Below, piece after piece: positions 1-5,710 of a DNA stretch of 9,669 bases. Below the pieces are notes generated by a model. It did no database searches, was not told the DNA's origin, and saw only the letters and a list, made by a program, of their open reading frames with translations. The stretch is taken from the NCBI GenBank assembly GCA_900553645.1, contig USEE01000031.1, forward strand, positions 1 to 9,669, given 5' to 3'. The position numbers and the translations under genes were made by a program. This DNA is from an uncultured Eubacteriales bacterium (lineage in GTDB: Bacteria > Bacillota_A > Clostridia > Christensenellales > Aristaeellaceae). The first letter of the stretch is position 1. Every line of letters begins with the position of its first letter.

Positions 1-1
1 C

Positions 2-652
2 CCGATGGACGTGCAGCGTCAGTCAGTGGACGCGACGATACGCTGGGGCGCGCGCTGCCGCGAGGAGTACGACCGCCAGACCAGGCGCATGGATAAAAAG
101 CCGCTGCTGTTCGGCATAGTACAGGGCGGCGCGGACGCCGAATTGCGCATGAAGTGCGGACAGGAGCTGGAGCAGATCGGCTTTGACGGCTACGGCTTCG
201 GCGGCTGGCCGCTGGACGGCGACGGTAACATGCGATACGACATACTGAAGGCCGCCGCCGACGCAATGCCTGACACCAAGGTAAAGTATGCGATGGGTCT
301 GGGCAGGCCGGAGGAAATAGTTAAGCTTGTCGATATGGGCTATACGCTGTTCGACTGCGTTATACCCACGCGCGAGGCGCGGCACCAGCGGCTTTACGCA
401 TTCAAGCCCGGCATGGACAACGCGCAGGGCGTGCACGCCGACAGCTTCTATAACTTCGTATATATACTCGACGACAAGCATTGCCGCGACGACAGGCCGG
501 TGGACGAAAGCTGCGACTGCGAACTGTGCCGCCGCTATCCGCGCGCGTACCTGCACCACCTGTTCAAGGTGGGCGACAGTCAGGCATACGAGCTTGCCAC
601 GACGCACAACCTGCGCTTCTATGCGCGGCTGATGGAGTTTTTGCGGAAATGA
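2..652 (+). CDS. tgt: tRNA-guanine transglycosylase (Tgt), 3' part
   Basis: The frame is open to the left edge, so the N-terminal part (about 150-160 residues by family length) is missing. Tgt swaps guanine 34 in GUN-anticodon tRNAs for preQ1 or queuine in the cytoplasm. Counting from the ATG at position 5, visible signatures are GIVQGG (37-42), the YAMGLG base-pocket segment (95-100), FDCVIPTR with nucleophile Asp117, and a zinc site of Cys170, Cys172, Cys175 and His201. The Cys175-His201 spacing of 26 matches the E. coli enzyme. Two oddities: the pocket loop usually reading GGLxVG is GGWPLD (66-71), and the stretch from nucleophile to zinc site is about 15 residues longer than in E. coli. 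It ends in an ATGA overlap with the next gene, implying translational coupling. Family assignment is firm. Whether preQ1 or queuine is inserted cannot be told, because part of the pocket lies off-window. Confidence 0.95.
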   Translation, partial: PMDVQRQSVDATIRWGARCREEYDRQTRRMDKKPLLFGIVQGGADAELRMKCGQELEQIGFDGYGFGGWPLDGDGNMRYDILKAAADAMPDTKVKYAMGLGRPEEIVKLVDMGYTLFDCVIPTREARHQRLYAFKPGMDNAQGVHADSFYNFVYILDDKHCRDDRPVDESCDCELCRRYPRAYLHHLFKVGDSQAYELATTHNLRFYARLMEFLRK

Positions 653-1413
653 GCGCAAAGAAAGTATTTAATGCGGACGAGGTAGCCGCGTCCATACTGA
701 AAAGCCCCAAGTACCGCGCGATAGCCCCCGACGCGGTGAATCGGATCGCCGCCGAGGAGTGCCGAAAGGGCGGCGCAGACTGCGAAAAGCGCGCGCGCAA
801 CCGCCTGCACCAGATTGCCGACGCGTTCATGAACCAGAAGGAGCAGTCCATGCTGTGGGACATGCTTGAGCGCGGCGATTTGGACGCGGCGCTGGGTCAG
901 CACGCCTCAACGCGCGAACGCATGGCGACGCGGGAGAAGTACATGTCGCTCATCGCGCGCCACTGCCCGCCGGGCGGCATTATATGCGACGCGGCGTGCG
1001 GGCTGGATCCGCTTATGCTGGGCGCGGCAGGATACGCGGTGCGCGGGCTGGACATACAGATGACGTGCGTTGACGTGATAAACGCATGGGCGCGCCGCGA
1101 GAGCTGGGATGTTAAGGCAGAGGGCGCGGACTTGCTGGGACGCGCTGAACTGCCTAAAAGTGATCTTACGCTTTTTATGAAGCTGCTGCCCGTGCTGGAT
1201 GCACAGCGTGCGGGCGAGGGTATGCGCTTGCTTAGCCTGAGCAGCTCGCCGCGCGTTATCGTCAGCTTCCCCACCCGCACGCTGGGCGGGCGCGGCGTGG
1301 GCATGGAGCGCAATTACGGCGAGCGGTTTGAATCCGCACTGCCCGGCGAATTTGAGATATGTGAGCGCATGGCGACAGGTAATGAACTGTTCTACGCGCT
1401 GAGGAGGGTTTGA
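649..1413 (+). CDS. rmt: Rmt/Arm-family 16S rRNA (guanine1405-N7) methyltransferase homologue
   Basis: Predicted 254-residue SAM-dependent 16S rRNA methyltransferase, close to the roughly 250 residues of RmtB. Known family members methylate N7 of G1405 in helix 44 of the 30S subunit and block 4,6-disubstituted deoxystreptamine aminoglycosides such as gentamicin and amikacin. Segments recalled from RmtB and seen here: KYRAIAPDAV (21-30) in the N-terminal rRNA-binding part, HASTRERM (85-92), the SAM-site motif DAACGLDPL (114-122), MKLLPVLD (177-184), and the C-terminal SFPTRTLGGRGVGME (206-220) followed by NY. All family motifs are intact, so activity is likely. The ATG at 649 overlaps the tgt stop (ATGA); a longer frame starting at 481 runs inside tgt and is rejected. 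rsmI begins two bases after its stop. Composition looks like that of its neighbours and no mobile element is near, so it looks resident. The family is inferred from motifs; the exact target base and any resistance are untested. Confidence 0.88.
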   Translation: MSAKKVFNADEVAASILKSPKYRAIAPDAVNRIAAEECRKGGADCEKRARNRLHQIADAFMNQKEQSMLWDMLERGDLDAALGQHASTRERMATREKYMSLIARHCPPGGIICDAACGLDPLMLGAAGYAVRGLDIQMTCVDVINAWARRESWDVKAEGADLLGRAELPKSDLTLFMKLLPVLDAQRAGEGMRLLSLSSSPRVIVSFPTRTLGGRGVGMERNYGERFESALPGEFEICERMATGNELFYALRRV

Positions 1414-1415
1414 AC

Positions 1416-2276
1416 ATGCCCCGGCTGTATGTGGTGGCAACGCCGATTGGCAATTTGGACGACCTTACGCCGCGTATGAGATGGGCGCTGGAATCCGCGT
1501 CGCTCATCGCGGCCGAGGACACGCGCGTCACGCAAAAGCTGCTGACCGTGATGGGCATAAGCCGCCCGCTTATATCCAATCATCAGCATAACGAAGAGGC
1601 GCGCGCCCCGCGCATAATCGAGCGCATGATCGCGGAAAACATCGACGTGGCCGTGACGTGCGACGCAGGTACGCCCGGCATATCCGACCCCGGCATGGAG
1701 TTGGTTTCTGCGGCGTGGCAGGCGGGCATCGAGGTCATTCCCGTGTCCGGGCCCAGCGCCGTGATAACCACGCTGTCTGCGGCGGGCTTCGATGCGCGCG
1801 AGTTTGCGTTTTACGGCTTTCTGCCGCGCGAAAACGGCGATCTGCGCAAGAAGCTGCACGCGATTGCGCACGGCCCGCGCGTGGCGGTTGCCTATGAATC
1901 GCCGCACAGGATAGTGAATCTAGTCGAACAGATTGCGCGCGAAATACCCGGCGCGCGCGTGTGCGTATGCTGTGACCTGACAAAGAAGTTTGAAAAGATA
2001 GAGCGTGGGTTAGCGGGCACCGTGCTGGAACGCCTGAAAGCCAATCCCAATGTGGAAAAGGGCGAATACTGCGTGGCGATTGAACTGCCTGAAATTGAGG
2101 AGGAAGCGCCCGCGGCTCAGCTGTCGCCCCGTCACATGGTTATGGACGCGCTGCTGGAGGGCATGTCGATGCGCGACGCGGTAAAATGCGCGAATCAGCA
2201 GGGCGCAAGCCGTCAGGACGCGTATGCCGCCAGCCTTGAAATAAAGCGCTGGCTGGAAAGTCAGTTGGAGGAATAG
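1416..2276 (+). CDS. rsmI: 16S rRNA (cytidine1402-2'-O)-methyltransferase RsmI
   Basis: Predicted 286-residue cytoplasmic enzyme that methylates the ribose of C1402 in helix 44 of 16S rRNA, using SAM; it belongs to the tetrapyrrole-methylase fold family. Visible motifs are VATPIGNLDDLTPR (7-20), AEDTRVTQKLL (33-43), SNHQHNE (54-60), CDAGTPGISDPG (82-93), PVSGPSA (109-115), FYGFLPR (132-138) and YESPHRI, which are canonical for RsmI. Length fits the family. The ATG at 1416 is chosen because GAGGAGG (1401-1407) lies eight bases upstream; an in-frame TTG at 1410 would leave almost no spacing. It is the last gene of the tgt operon as seen here and lies directly behind the Rmt-like gene. The two products would act on the same rRNA helix three nucleotides apart. 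No hairpin with a T-run follows it before the queT promoter. Confidence 0.96.
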   Translation: MPRLYVVATPIGNLDDLTPRMRWALESASLIAAEDTRVTQKLLTVMGISRPLISNHQHNEEARAPRIIERMIAENIDVAVTCDAGTPGISDPGMELVSAAWQAGIEVIPVSGPSAVITTLSAAGFDAREFAFYGFLPRENGDLRKKLHAIAHGPRVAVAYESPHRIVNLVEQIAREIPGARVCVCCDLTKKFEKIERGLAGTVLERLKANPNVEKGEYCVAIELPEIEEEAPAAQLSPRHMVMDALLEGMSMRDAVKCANQQGASRQDAYAASLEIKRWLESQLEE

Positions 2277-2286
2277 TTAACACTTG

Positions 2287-2310
2287 CACGCCTGAAAATT
2301 TAGCGGCGTG
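2287..2310. repeat. Inverted repeat overlapping the queT promoter
   Basis: CACGCC (2287-2292) and GGCGTG (2305-2310) form a 6-bp inverted repeat with a 12-base spacer. It spans the weak -35 element and stops five bases before the -10 of the queT promoter. It has no T-run, so it is a poor terminator. It could be an operator or chance; nothing else supports either reading. Confidence 0.3.
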
Positions 2311-2320
2311 GTGATATAAT
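2292..2320 (+). promoter_or_regulatory. Sigma-A-type extended -10 promoter of queT
   Basis: A consensus -10 TATAAT (2315-2320) is preceded by TG one base away (TGATATAAT), a perfect extended -10. A weak -35, CTGAAA (2292-2297), sits at 17-base spacing. Transcription should start near 2327 and give a leader of about 168 bases before the queT start. It separates queT from the upstream tgt operon. Confidence 0.8.
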
Positions 2321-2338
2321 GGCCGATGCACAATTGCA

Positions 2339-2383
2339 TACGACAGTTCGAAATCCCATCCTGTCGTAAAACAAAACCAGGGG
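2339..2383 (+). promoter_or_regulatory. PreQ1-I-like riboswitch aptamer
   Basis: TACGACAG (2339-2346) pairs perfectly with CTGTCGTA (2361-2368), closing a 14-base loop that starts TTCG and contains CCC (2355-2357). An A-rich tail (2369-2379) and a G-run (2380-2383) follow. The loop CCC can pair with the tail GGG in an H-type pseudoknot threaded by the A-rich segment, the architecture of preQ1-I riboswitches. The tail segment ACAAAAC then AGGG closely resembles the tail I recall from the Thermoanaerobacter tengcongensis preQ1-I aptamer. The last loop base, C2360, just before the 3' strand of P1, is the expected preQ1-pairing cytosine. The P1 extension beyond the usual 5 bp and the 14-base loop are slightly unusual. 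Its position in front of queT fits the ligand. The call rests on inspection, not on a covariance-model hit. Confidence 0.78.
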
Positions 2384-2418
2384 CCAGCATCAGCATTTGC
2401 ACGCGCAGGCCTCGCCTG
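2378..2418 (+). promoter_or_regulatory. Putative antiterminator competing with aptamer and terminator
   Basis: CAGGGGCC (2378-2385), the tail of the aptamer, can pair with GGCC (2408-2411) and CCTG (2415-2418) around a three-base bulge, giving eight Watson-Crick pairs. This uses the aptamer G-run needed for the pseudoknot and both arms of the terminator hairpin, so the three structures exclude one another. It predicts that preQ1-free RNA reads through and preQ1-bound RNA terminates. Pairing is seen directly; the switching logic is inference. Confidence 0.6.
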
Positions 2419-2426
2419 CGCGTTTT
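2401..2426 (+). terminator. Intrinsic terminator in the queT leader
   Basis: ACGCGCAGGC (2401-2410) pairs with GCCTGCGCGT (2414-2423) around a three-base CTC loop, followed by TTTT (2423-2426). It lies 17 bases after the aptamer G-run and about 68 bases before the queT start, the layout of a riboswitch expression platform. The T-run is short. Confidence 0.8.
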
Positions 2427-2428
2427 AT

Positions 2429-2454
2429 AGTTCCCGGCTTTGAAAGCGTGAACT
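2429..2454 (+). other. Small hairpin between leader terminator and queT RBS
   Basis: AGTTC (2429-2433) pairs with GAACT (2450-2454), and inside it GCTT (2437-2440) pairs with AAGC (2444-2447). It has no T-run and does not include the queT ribosome binding site at 2481. It may only shape the read-through leader; no function is assigned. Confidence 0.3.
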
Positions 2455-2493
2455 GAAGCGAATGTTTTTGCTGAGCAATAAGGAGGAACAAAG

Positions 2494-3000
2494 GTGAATT
2501 ATTGGAAGAAGTTGGATCAACACGGCAAGACGATGTTCATTGTGCGCAGCGCGGTAATCGCGGCGCTGTACGCGGCGCTTACGCTGGCGCTGTACCCGAT
2601 CTCGTTCGGCGCGGTGCAGTTCCGCGTGTCGGAGGCGCTGACGCTGCTGCCCATAGTGATGCCCGAGGCGATACCCGGACTGTTCGTGGGATGTCTGGTA
2701 TCCAACCTGATCGGCTCCGCAACGCCGTGGGACATAATATTCGGTTCGCTCGCGACGCTGATTGCGGCGATACTGACCTACGCCACGCGCCGCAATAAGA
2801 TACTGGCGGCGTTCTGGCCGGTGCTCTGCAACACCGTGATCGTGGGTCTGGTGCTGGCGCTGACGCTCGATCTGCCCGTATTTTTGACCATGGGCGAGGT
2901 TGGCCTGGGCGAGCTGGCCGTGGTGTACACCGTCGGCATGGCGATGCTGGTCGCGCTCAAGCGCGTGCCCAAGAAGCTGCTGGGCGGTCAGGCGGGCTGA
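2494..3000 (+). CDS. queT: QueT-type queuosine-precursor transporter (ECF S component)
   Basis: Predicted 168-residue integral membrane protein of the QueT family (PF06177), the substrate-binding S component of an energy-coupling-factor transporter for preQ1 or related queuosine precursors. The shared EcfA/A'/T module is not in the window. The sequence has about five to six hydrophobic segments; VQFRVSEALTLLP (41-53) and WDIIFGSLATLIAA (79-92) look like the family's conserved cores. Translation starts at GTG 2494, with AGGAGG (2481-2486) seven bases upstream. It is transcribed alone: its own promoter and preQ1-I-like riboswitch precede it and a terminator follows 24 bases after its stop. Imported base would feed Tgt, encoded about 1.8 kb upstream. 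Salvage of preQ1, queuine or both is possible; the riboswitch argues for preQ1 sensing. Confidence 0.92.
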   Translation: MNYWKKLDQHGKTMFIVRSAVIAALYAALTLALYPISFGAVQFRVSEALTLLPIVMPEAIPGLFVGCLVSNLIGSATPWDIIFGSLATLIAAILTYATRRNKILAAFWPVLCNTVIVGLVLALTLDLPVFLTMGEVGLGELAVVYTVGMAMLVALKRVPKKLLGGQAG

Positions 3001-3024
3001 ACATAATATAAGTTACTTTGAATG

Positions 3025-3056
3025 ATGCCGGAGCGCATGGGACGCTCCGGCATTTT
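3025..3056 (+). terminator. Intrinsic terminator after queT
   Basis: ATGCCGGAGCG (3025-3035) pairs over 11 bp with CGCTCCGGCAT (3043-3053), with a seven-base loop, followed by TTTT (3053-3056). It cleanly separates queT from the nucleosidase gene. Confidence 0.92.
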
Positions 3057-3066
3057 ATAATGCGCG

Positions 3067-3095
3067 TTGACGCGGAGGGCGCTTGATGCTATTAT
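3067..3095 (+). promoter_or_regulatory. Sigma-A-type promoter of the nucleosidase gene
   Basis: TTGACG (3067-3072) and TATTAT (3090-3095) are separated by exactly 17 bases, with TGC directly before the -10 (extended form). Transcription should start near 3102, giving a leader of about 25 bases. It lies directly behind the queT terminator, so the next gene is independently expressed. Confidence 0.8.
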
Positions 3096-3126
3096 GACTA
3101 AAAGGCATATGTGAGAGGTAATTGCA

Positions 3127-3876
3127 ATGAATGCAAGGACGATACTTATCGAGGGCGCGGTGGACAGCGAACTTAGCGCGTTGATTGAACGGTTTAAGCC
3201 CGAGGGCGTACATGAGATTGGCGGCGGTTGGCGCGTGCTGACATGCGATATGGTGGGCGGGCGCGTCGCGCTGCTTAATACAGGCGTGGGCGTGGCCAAT
3301 GCCGCCGCGGCAACCGCCTTGGCGTGCGCGGCGCTTAATCCCGCGGCGGTCATATCGCAGGGCACGGCAGGCGCGCACGACATATCGCTGCACACGGGCG
3401 ACGTGGTTGTGGGCACGCGCATACTGCGCTTGGGCGCGTACCGCAGTCCCGCGCGCGAGCATGGAGTAGCGCCGCTAGAATGGCAGATGCTCGACCAGTC
3501 GGGCGACACCGGCCCGGTGCGCGAGTACGCAAGCGACGTGCGCCTTGCCAAAGCCGCGAGAACTGCCTTAACCGAACGCGGCTATGGCCAGGCGGGCAAT
3601 CCGCGCGCGCTGGACGGCACGATCGGTTCAGGCGACGTGTGGAACTGCGAGTTCGACATGATCGCCCACCTTAACGCGCGCTATGGCACGGCGTGCGAGG
3701 AGATGGAGACGTACTCCGCCGCGTCGGTGTGCGACCGAATGGGCGTGCCGTTTCTGTCCCTGCGCGTGATCTCCAACAACGAACGCATCGGCGAAAGCTA
3801 TGCGCCCGAGGTCGCCGCGCAGCTCCAGCGGGCAGTAGGGGATATTGCGGAGGCGCTTGTTAAGGGCGAGACATAA
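3127..3876 (+). CDS. PF01048-family nucleoside phosphorylase / nucleosidase (MTAN-like)
   Basis: Predicted 249-residue cytoplasmic enzyme of the nucleoside phosphorylase superfamily, nearest by motif to 5'-methylthioadenosine/S-adenosylhomocysteine nucleosidases. Visible are an N-terminal acidic residue (Glu15) where MTAN has its water-activating Glu, NTGVGVANAA (51-60), ISQGTAGAHD (76-85), GDVVVG (91-96), GSGD (167-170), the ribose-binding EMET (192-195) and RVISNN (213-218). In MTAN the last motif carries a catalytic Asp that protonates adenine N7; here that position is Asn217, as in purine nucleoside phosphorylases that prefer 6-oxopurines. The substrate is therefore uncertain: methylthioadenosine, a 6-oxopurine nucleoside or another purine-like nucleoside. 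The ATG at 3127 has AGAGGT (3114-3119) seven bases upstream. It is monocistronic with its own promoter and terminator. Family call strong, substrate call weak. Confidence 0.85.
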   Translation: MNARTILIEGAVDSELSALIERFKPEGVHEIGGGWRVLTCDMVGGRVALLNTGVGVANAAAATALACAALNPAAVISQGTAGAHDISLHTGDVVVGTRILRLGAYRSPAREHGVAPLEWQMLDQSGDTGPVREYASDVRLAKAARTALTERGYGQAGNPRALDGTIGSGDVWNCEFDMIAHLNARYGTACEEMETYSAASVCDRMGVPFLSLRVISNNERIGESYAPEVAAQLQRAVGDIAEALVKGET

Positions 3877-3938
3877 GTCACGCCTTGATTGGCAATCCAA
3901 TTGCAATGGCATAGGCAAGCTCCGATCAAAGCCTGAAT

Positions 3939-3987
3939 ACAAAAGCAAAGCACGCGGCGCACGAAAAGAAGCGCCGCGCGCTTTTGT
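3939..3987 (+). terminator. Intrinsic terminator after the nucleosidase gene
   Basis: CGCGGCGC (3953-3960) pairs with GCGCCGCG (3971-3978) around a ten-base loop, and ACAAAAGC (3939-3946) pairs with GCTTTTGT (3980-3987) outside an internal loop. The T-run is 3982-3985, with a matching A-run on the 5' side. It lies 62 bases after the stop codon. Confidence 0.8.
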
Positions 3988-4226
3988 CTGCCCTGCACGC
4001 CAAAAACAGCCGTCAAATGTGGCATGTCGATATGTATCGCGGGATTAAACTGTACATAGCTTACAAATAGTACCATGACGAAATATGTATGATTGATACC
4101 TGCATGGGCTTGCCAAGCGCCGCGGCCCGCCTTTACTTACACAAATCTTACAAAAAACTTTGCGCATGGGTGTACAATGCACAAACATGTTAATGTGGCG
4201 ATAAGCTTACCCGCCGAAGTGCGCGC
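3988..4226. other. AT-richer intergenic region without a recognisable gene
   Basis: About 240 bases, clearly richer in A and T than the flanking genes. No open frame with a ribosome binding site is seen on either strand. Small palindromes occur, for example CGATA-TG-TATCG (4028-4039), and GTGTACAATGCAC (4170-4182) is nearly symmetric. A TACAAT (4173-4178) has only a poor -35 partner. The stretch could hold operators or a small RNA, but nothing is supported. Confidence 0.4.
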
Positions 4227-4255
4227 TTGACGCATTTTGAGTAATGGGATATAGT
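4227..4255 (+). promoter_or_regulatory. Sigma-A-type promoter of the MFS transporter gene
   Basis: TTGACG (4227-4232) and TATAGT (4250-4255) are separated by exactly 17 bases. Transcription should start near 4262, leaving a 5' leader of about 67 bases before the chosen start at 4329. An in-frame ATG at 4263 would lie at the transcription start itself. Confidence 0.82.
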
Positions 4256-4269
4256 TGAGGGCATGATTG

Positions 4270-4293
4270 CGCATGTAGGGATAAGTACATGCG
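4270..4293. repeat. 8-bp inverted repeat in the 5' leader of the MFS gene
   Basis: CGCATGTA (4270-4277) and TACATGCG (4286-4293) are perfect inverted repeats separated by eight bases, just downstream of the predicted transcription start. The position suits a repressor operator or a 5' RNA hairpin. No regulator gene is adjacent in the window. Confidence 0.5.
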
Positions 4294-4328
4294 ATTTCAA
4301 ATGTAAACGAACCGAGGTACGTTATCAG

Positions 4329-5564
4329 ATGAAGGAAGCCTTTACCCGCAACCAAAGACGCATATTCCTGCTGTGCTTTGCGTGCTATGGCTCCGCATAC
4401 GTGGGGCGGCTTAACATGTCGGCGGTGCTTAACGGGCTGGCGACAGACCTTAGCCTTACCGACGCGCGCGCCGGTGTGTTCCAGACCGTGTTCGCGCTTA
4501 TCTATTCGCTAGGTCAGATAGTCAACGGCAGTCTGGTCGACCGCATAAGCGCGCGGCGCTATATCGGCACGGGGCTTTTGCTGTCGGCGGCGTGTAACGC
4601 GCTGTTCGGCATGACCAGCAATTATACGCTGCTCGTCATACTGTGGGCGCTCAACGGCGCGGCACAGTCCATGCTGTGGACGCCGGTCGTCAAGCTGCTT
4701 ACCGTGTGGTTCAAGGGGCCGCGGCGCGACCGCGCGTCGTTCGGCCTGTCGCTTACGATGATACTGGGGCATCTGGCGGCATGGGGCGTATCGGGCGCGC
4801 TGGCTTCTATGATGAGCTGGCGGTACGCGTTCTTTGTATCGGCGGCGGTAGTGGGCATAGCCGGTATCGCGGGGCTTGTGCTGATAACCGACGCGCCAGC
4901 GCCGGGCGAGGACATAGGTACTGCGGCGGACGTAGCGGCGGCTCCTGAAAAGTCAAACGGCAACGCTATGCCGCTGGGCAGGCTGCTCGGCTCTACGGGT
5001 CTGGGACTGCTGCTTCTGTGCTGCATCTGTAACGGCTTTGTGCGCGACGGCATAGTCACCTGGGCGCCGACGATACTCGCCAACGCGCAGGAGGGCCTTG
5101 CGATAGATTCCACGCTGCTTACGCTGATCATCCCCGCTATAAACGCGGTGGGCATAATAACCGTAAAGAAGTGCTATCACGTATTCGGCGACAGCTCGCG
5201 CATCGCGGTTGCGGCGCTCATGATCGTCAGCGGCATACTGGCCTTCCTGATGCTGCCCGCGGGCATGGGCATGATCGTATGCGCGGCGCTGATGGGTCTG
5301 TGCTGCGCGGCCAACTACGGTGTGAACCCGATGCTGACCACGCTTATCCCGATGGAGTACGAAAACACCGGGCGCGTGGGTCTGGTCGCGGGTCTGATGG
5401 ACTGCTTCATATACCTCGGCTCGGCGCTGGCGGGCGTGGCCGTGGGCGCGATGAGCGACTCGTTCGGCTGGAACTGGGTATACGCGGCGTGGGGAATCGT
5501 ATCCATGCTGGGCGCGGCGCTGGCGTTTATGTCGGTGCGCGGAAAGAAGAATATCGCGGCGTAA
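4329..5564 (+). CDS. MFS transporter, organophosphate:phosphate antiporter-like
   Basis: Predicted 411-residue inner-membrane permease with about 12 hydrophobic segments and a central hydrophilic loop (about 188-218), a standard MFS layout. The signature loop between helices 2 and 3 reads NGSLVDRISARRYIG (66-80), containing the MFS DR..RR core. YVGRLNMS (24-31), ALNGAAQSMLWTPVVKLL (107-124) and the pattern of the first half resemble sugar-phosphate permeases of the GlpT/UhpC group (COG2271). The substrate cannot be read from sequence. The start is placed at ATG 4329, with GAGGT (4314-4318) ten bases upstream. An ATG at 4263 in the same frame would add 22 polar residues and coincides with the predicted transcription start. 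It is monocistronic: own promoter, leader inverted repeat and strong terminator. No metabolic gene next to it hints at a pathway. Confidence 0.88.
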   Translation: MKEAFTRNQRRIFLLCFACYGSAYVGRLNMSAVLNGLATDLSLTDARAGVFQTVFALIYSLGQIVNGSLVDRISARRYIGTGLLLSAACNALFGMTSNYTLLVILWALNGAAQSMLWTPVVKLLTVWFKGPRRDRASFGLSLTMILGHLAAWGVSGALASMMSWRYAFFVSAAVVGIAGIAGLVLITDAPAPGEDIGTAADVAAAPEKSNGNAMPLGRLLGSTGLGLLLLCCICNGFVRDGIVTWAPTILANAQEGLAIDSTLLTLIIPAINAVGIITVKKCYHVFGDSSRIAVAALMIVSGILAFLMLPAGMGMIVCAALMGLCCAANYGVNPMLTTLIPMEYENTGRVGLVAGLMDCFIYLGSALAGVAVGAMSDSFGWNWVYAAWGIVSMLGAALAFMSVRGKKNIAA

Positions 5565-5581
5565 TCGGACTATGCTTTTGC

Positions 5582-5625
5582 GCGCCGCGCGTCCTTGAAA
5601 CGAGGATGCGCGGCGCAATGTTTTT
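5582..5625 (+). terminator. Intrinsic terminator after the MFS gene
   Basis: GCGCCGCGC (5582-5590) pairs with GCGCGGCGC (5608-5616), and TCCT (5592-5595) with AGGA (5603-5606) after one G-T wobble, closing a seven-base loop. A run of five T (5621-5625) follows four bases after the stem. Confidence 0.88.
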
Positions 5626-5710
5626 GTACTTTTCAGCCCGCTGCCATGATTTTGCTTAAATAAATTGCCTTAATAGGGTCTTTAGCGCGCAATATAAACC
5701 AATAATGTGC

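Noticed and set aside
481..648. In-frame upstream extension of the Rmt-like gene
   Set aside because: It lies wholly inside tgt, has no family similarity, and ATG 649 gives the family length and an ATGA overlap.
1410..1415. TTG at 1410 as the rsmI start
   Set aside because: It is only two bases from the GAGGAGG ribosome binding site; ATG 1416 has proper spacing and matches the RsmI N terminus.
3882..3932. Possible three-helix RNA fold between the nucleosidase gene and its terminator
   Set aside because: Helices are only 3-5 bp plus one mismatched 8-bp stem, they compete for the same bases, and no known RNA class fits.
4953..5618. Open frame on the - strand opposite the MFS gene
   Set aside because: It has a low-complexity Arg/His-rich translation typical of an antisense shadow in GC-rich coding DNA.
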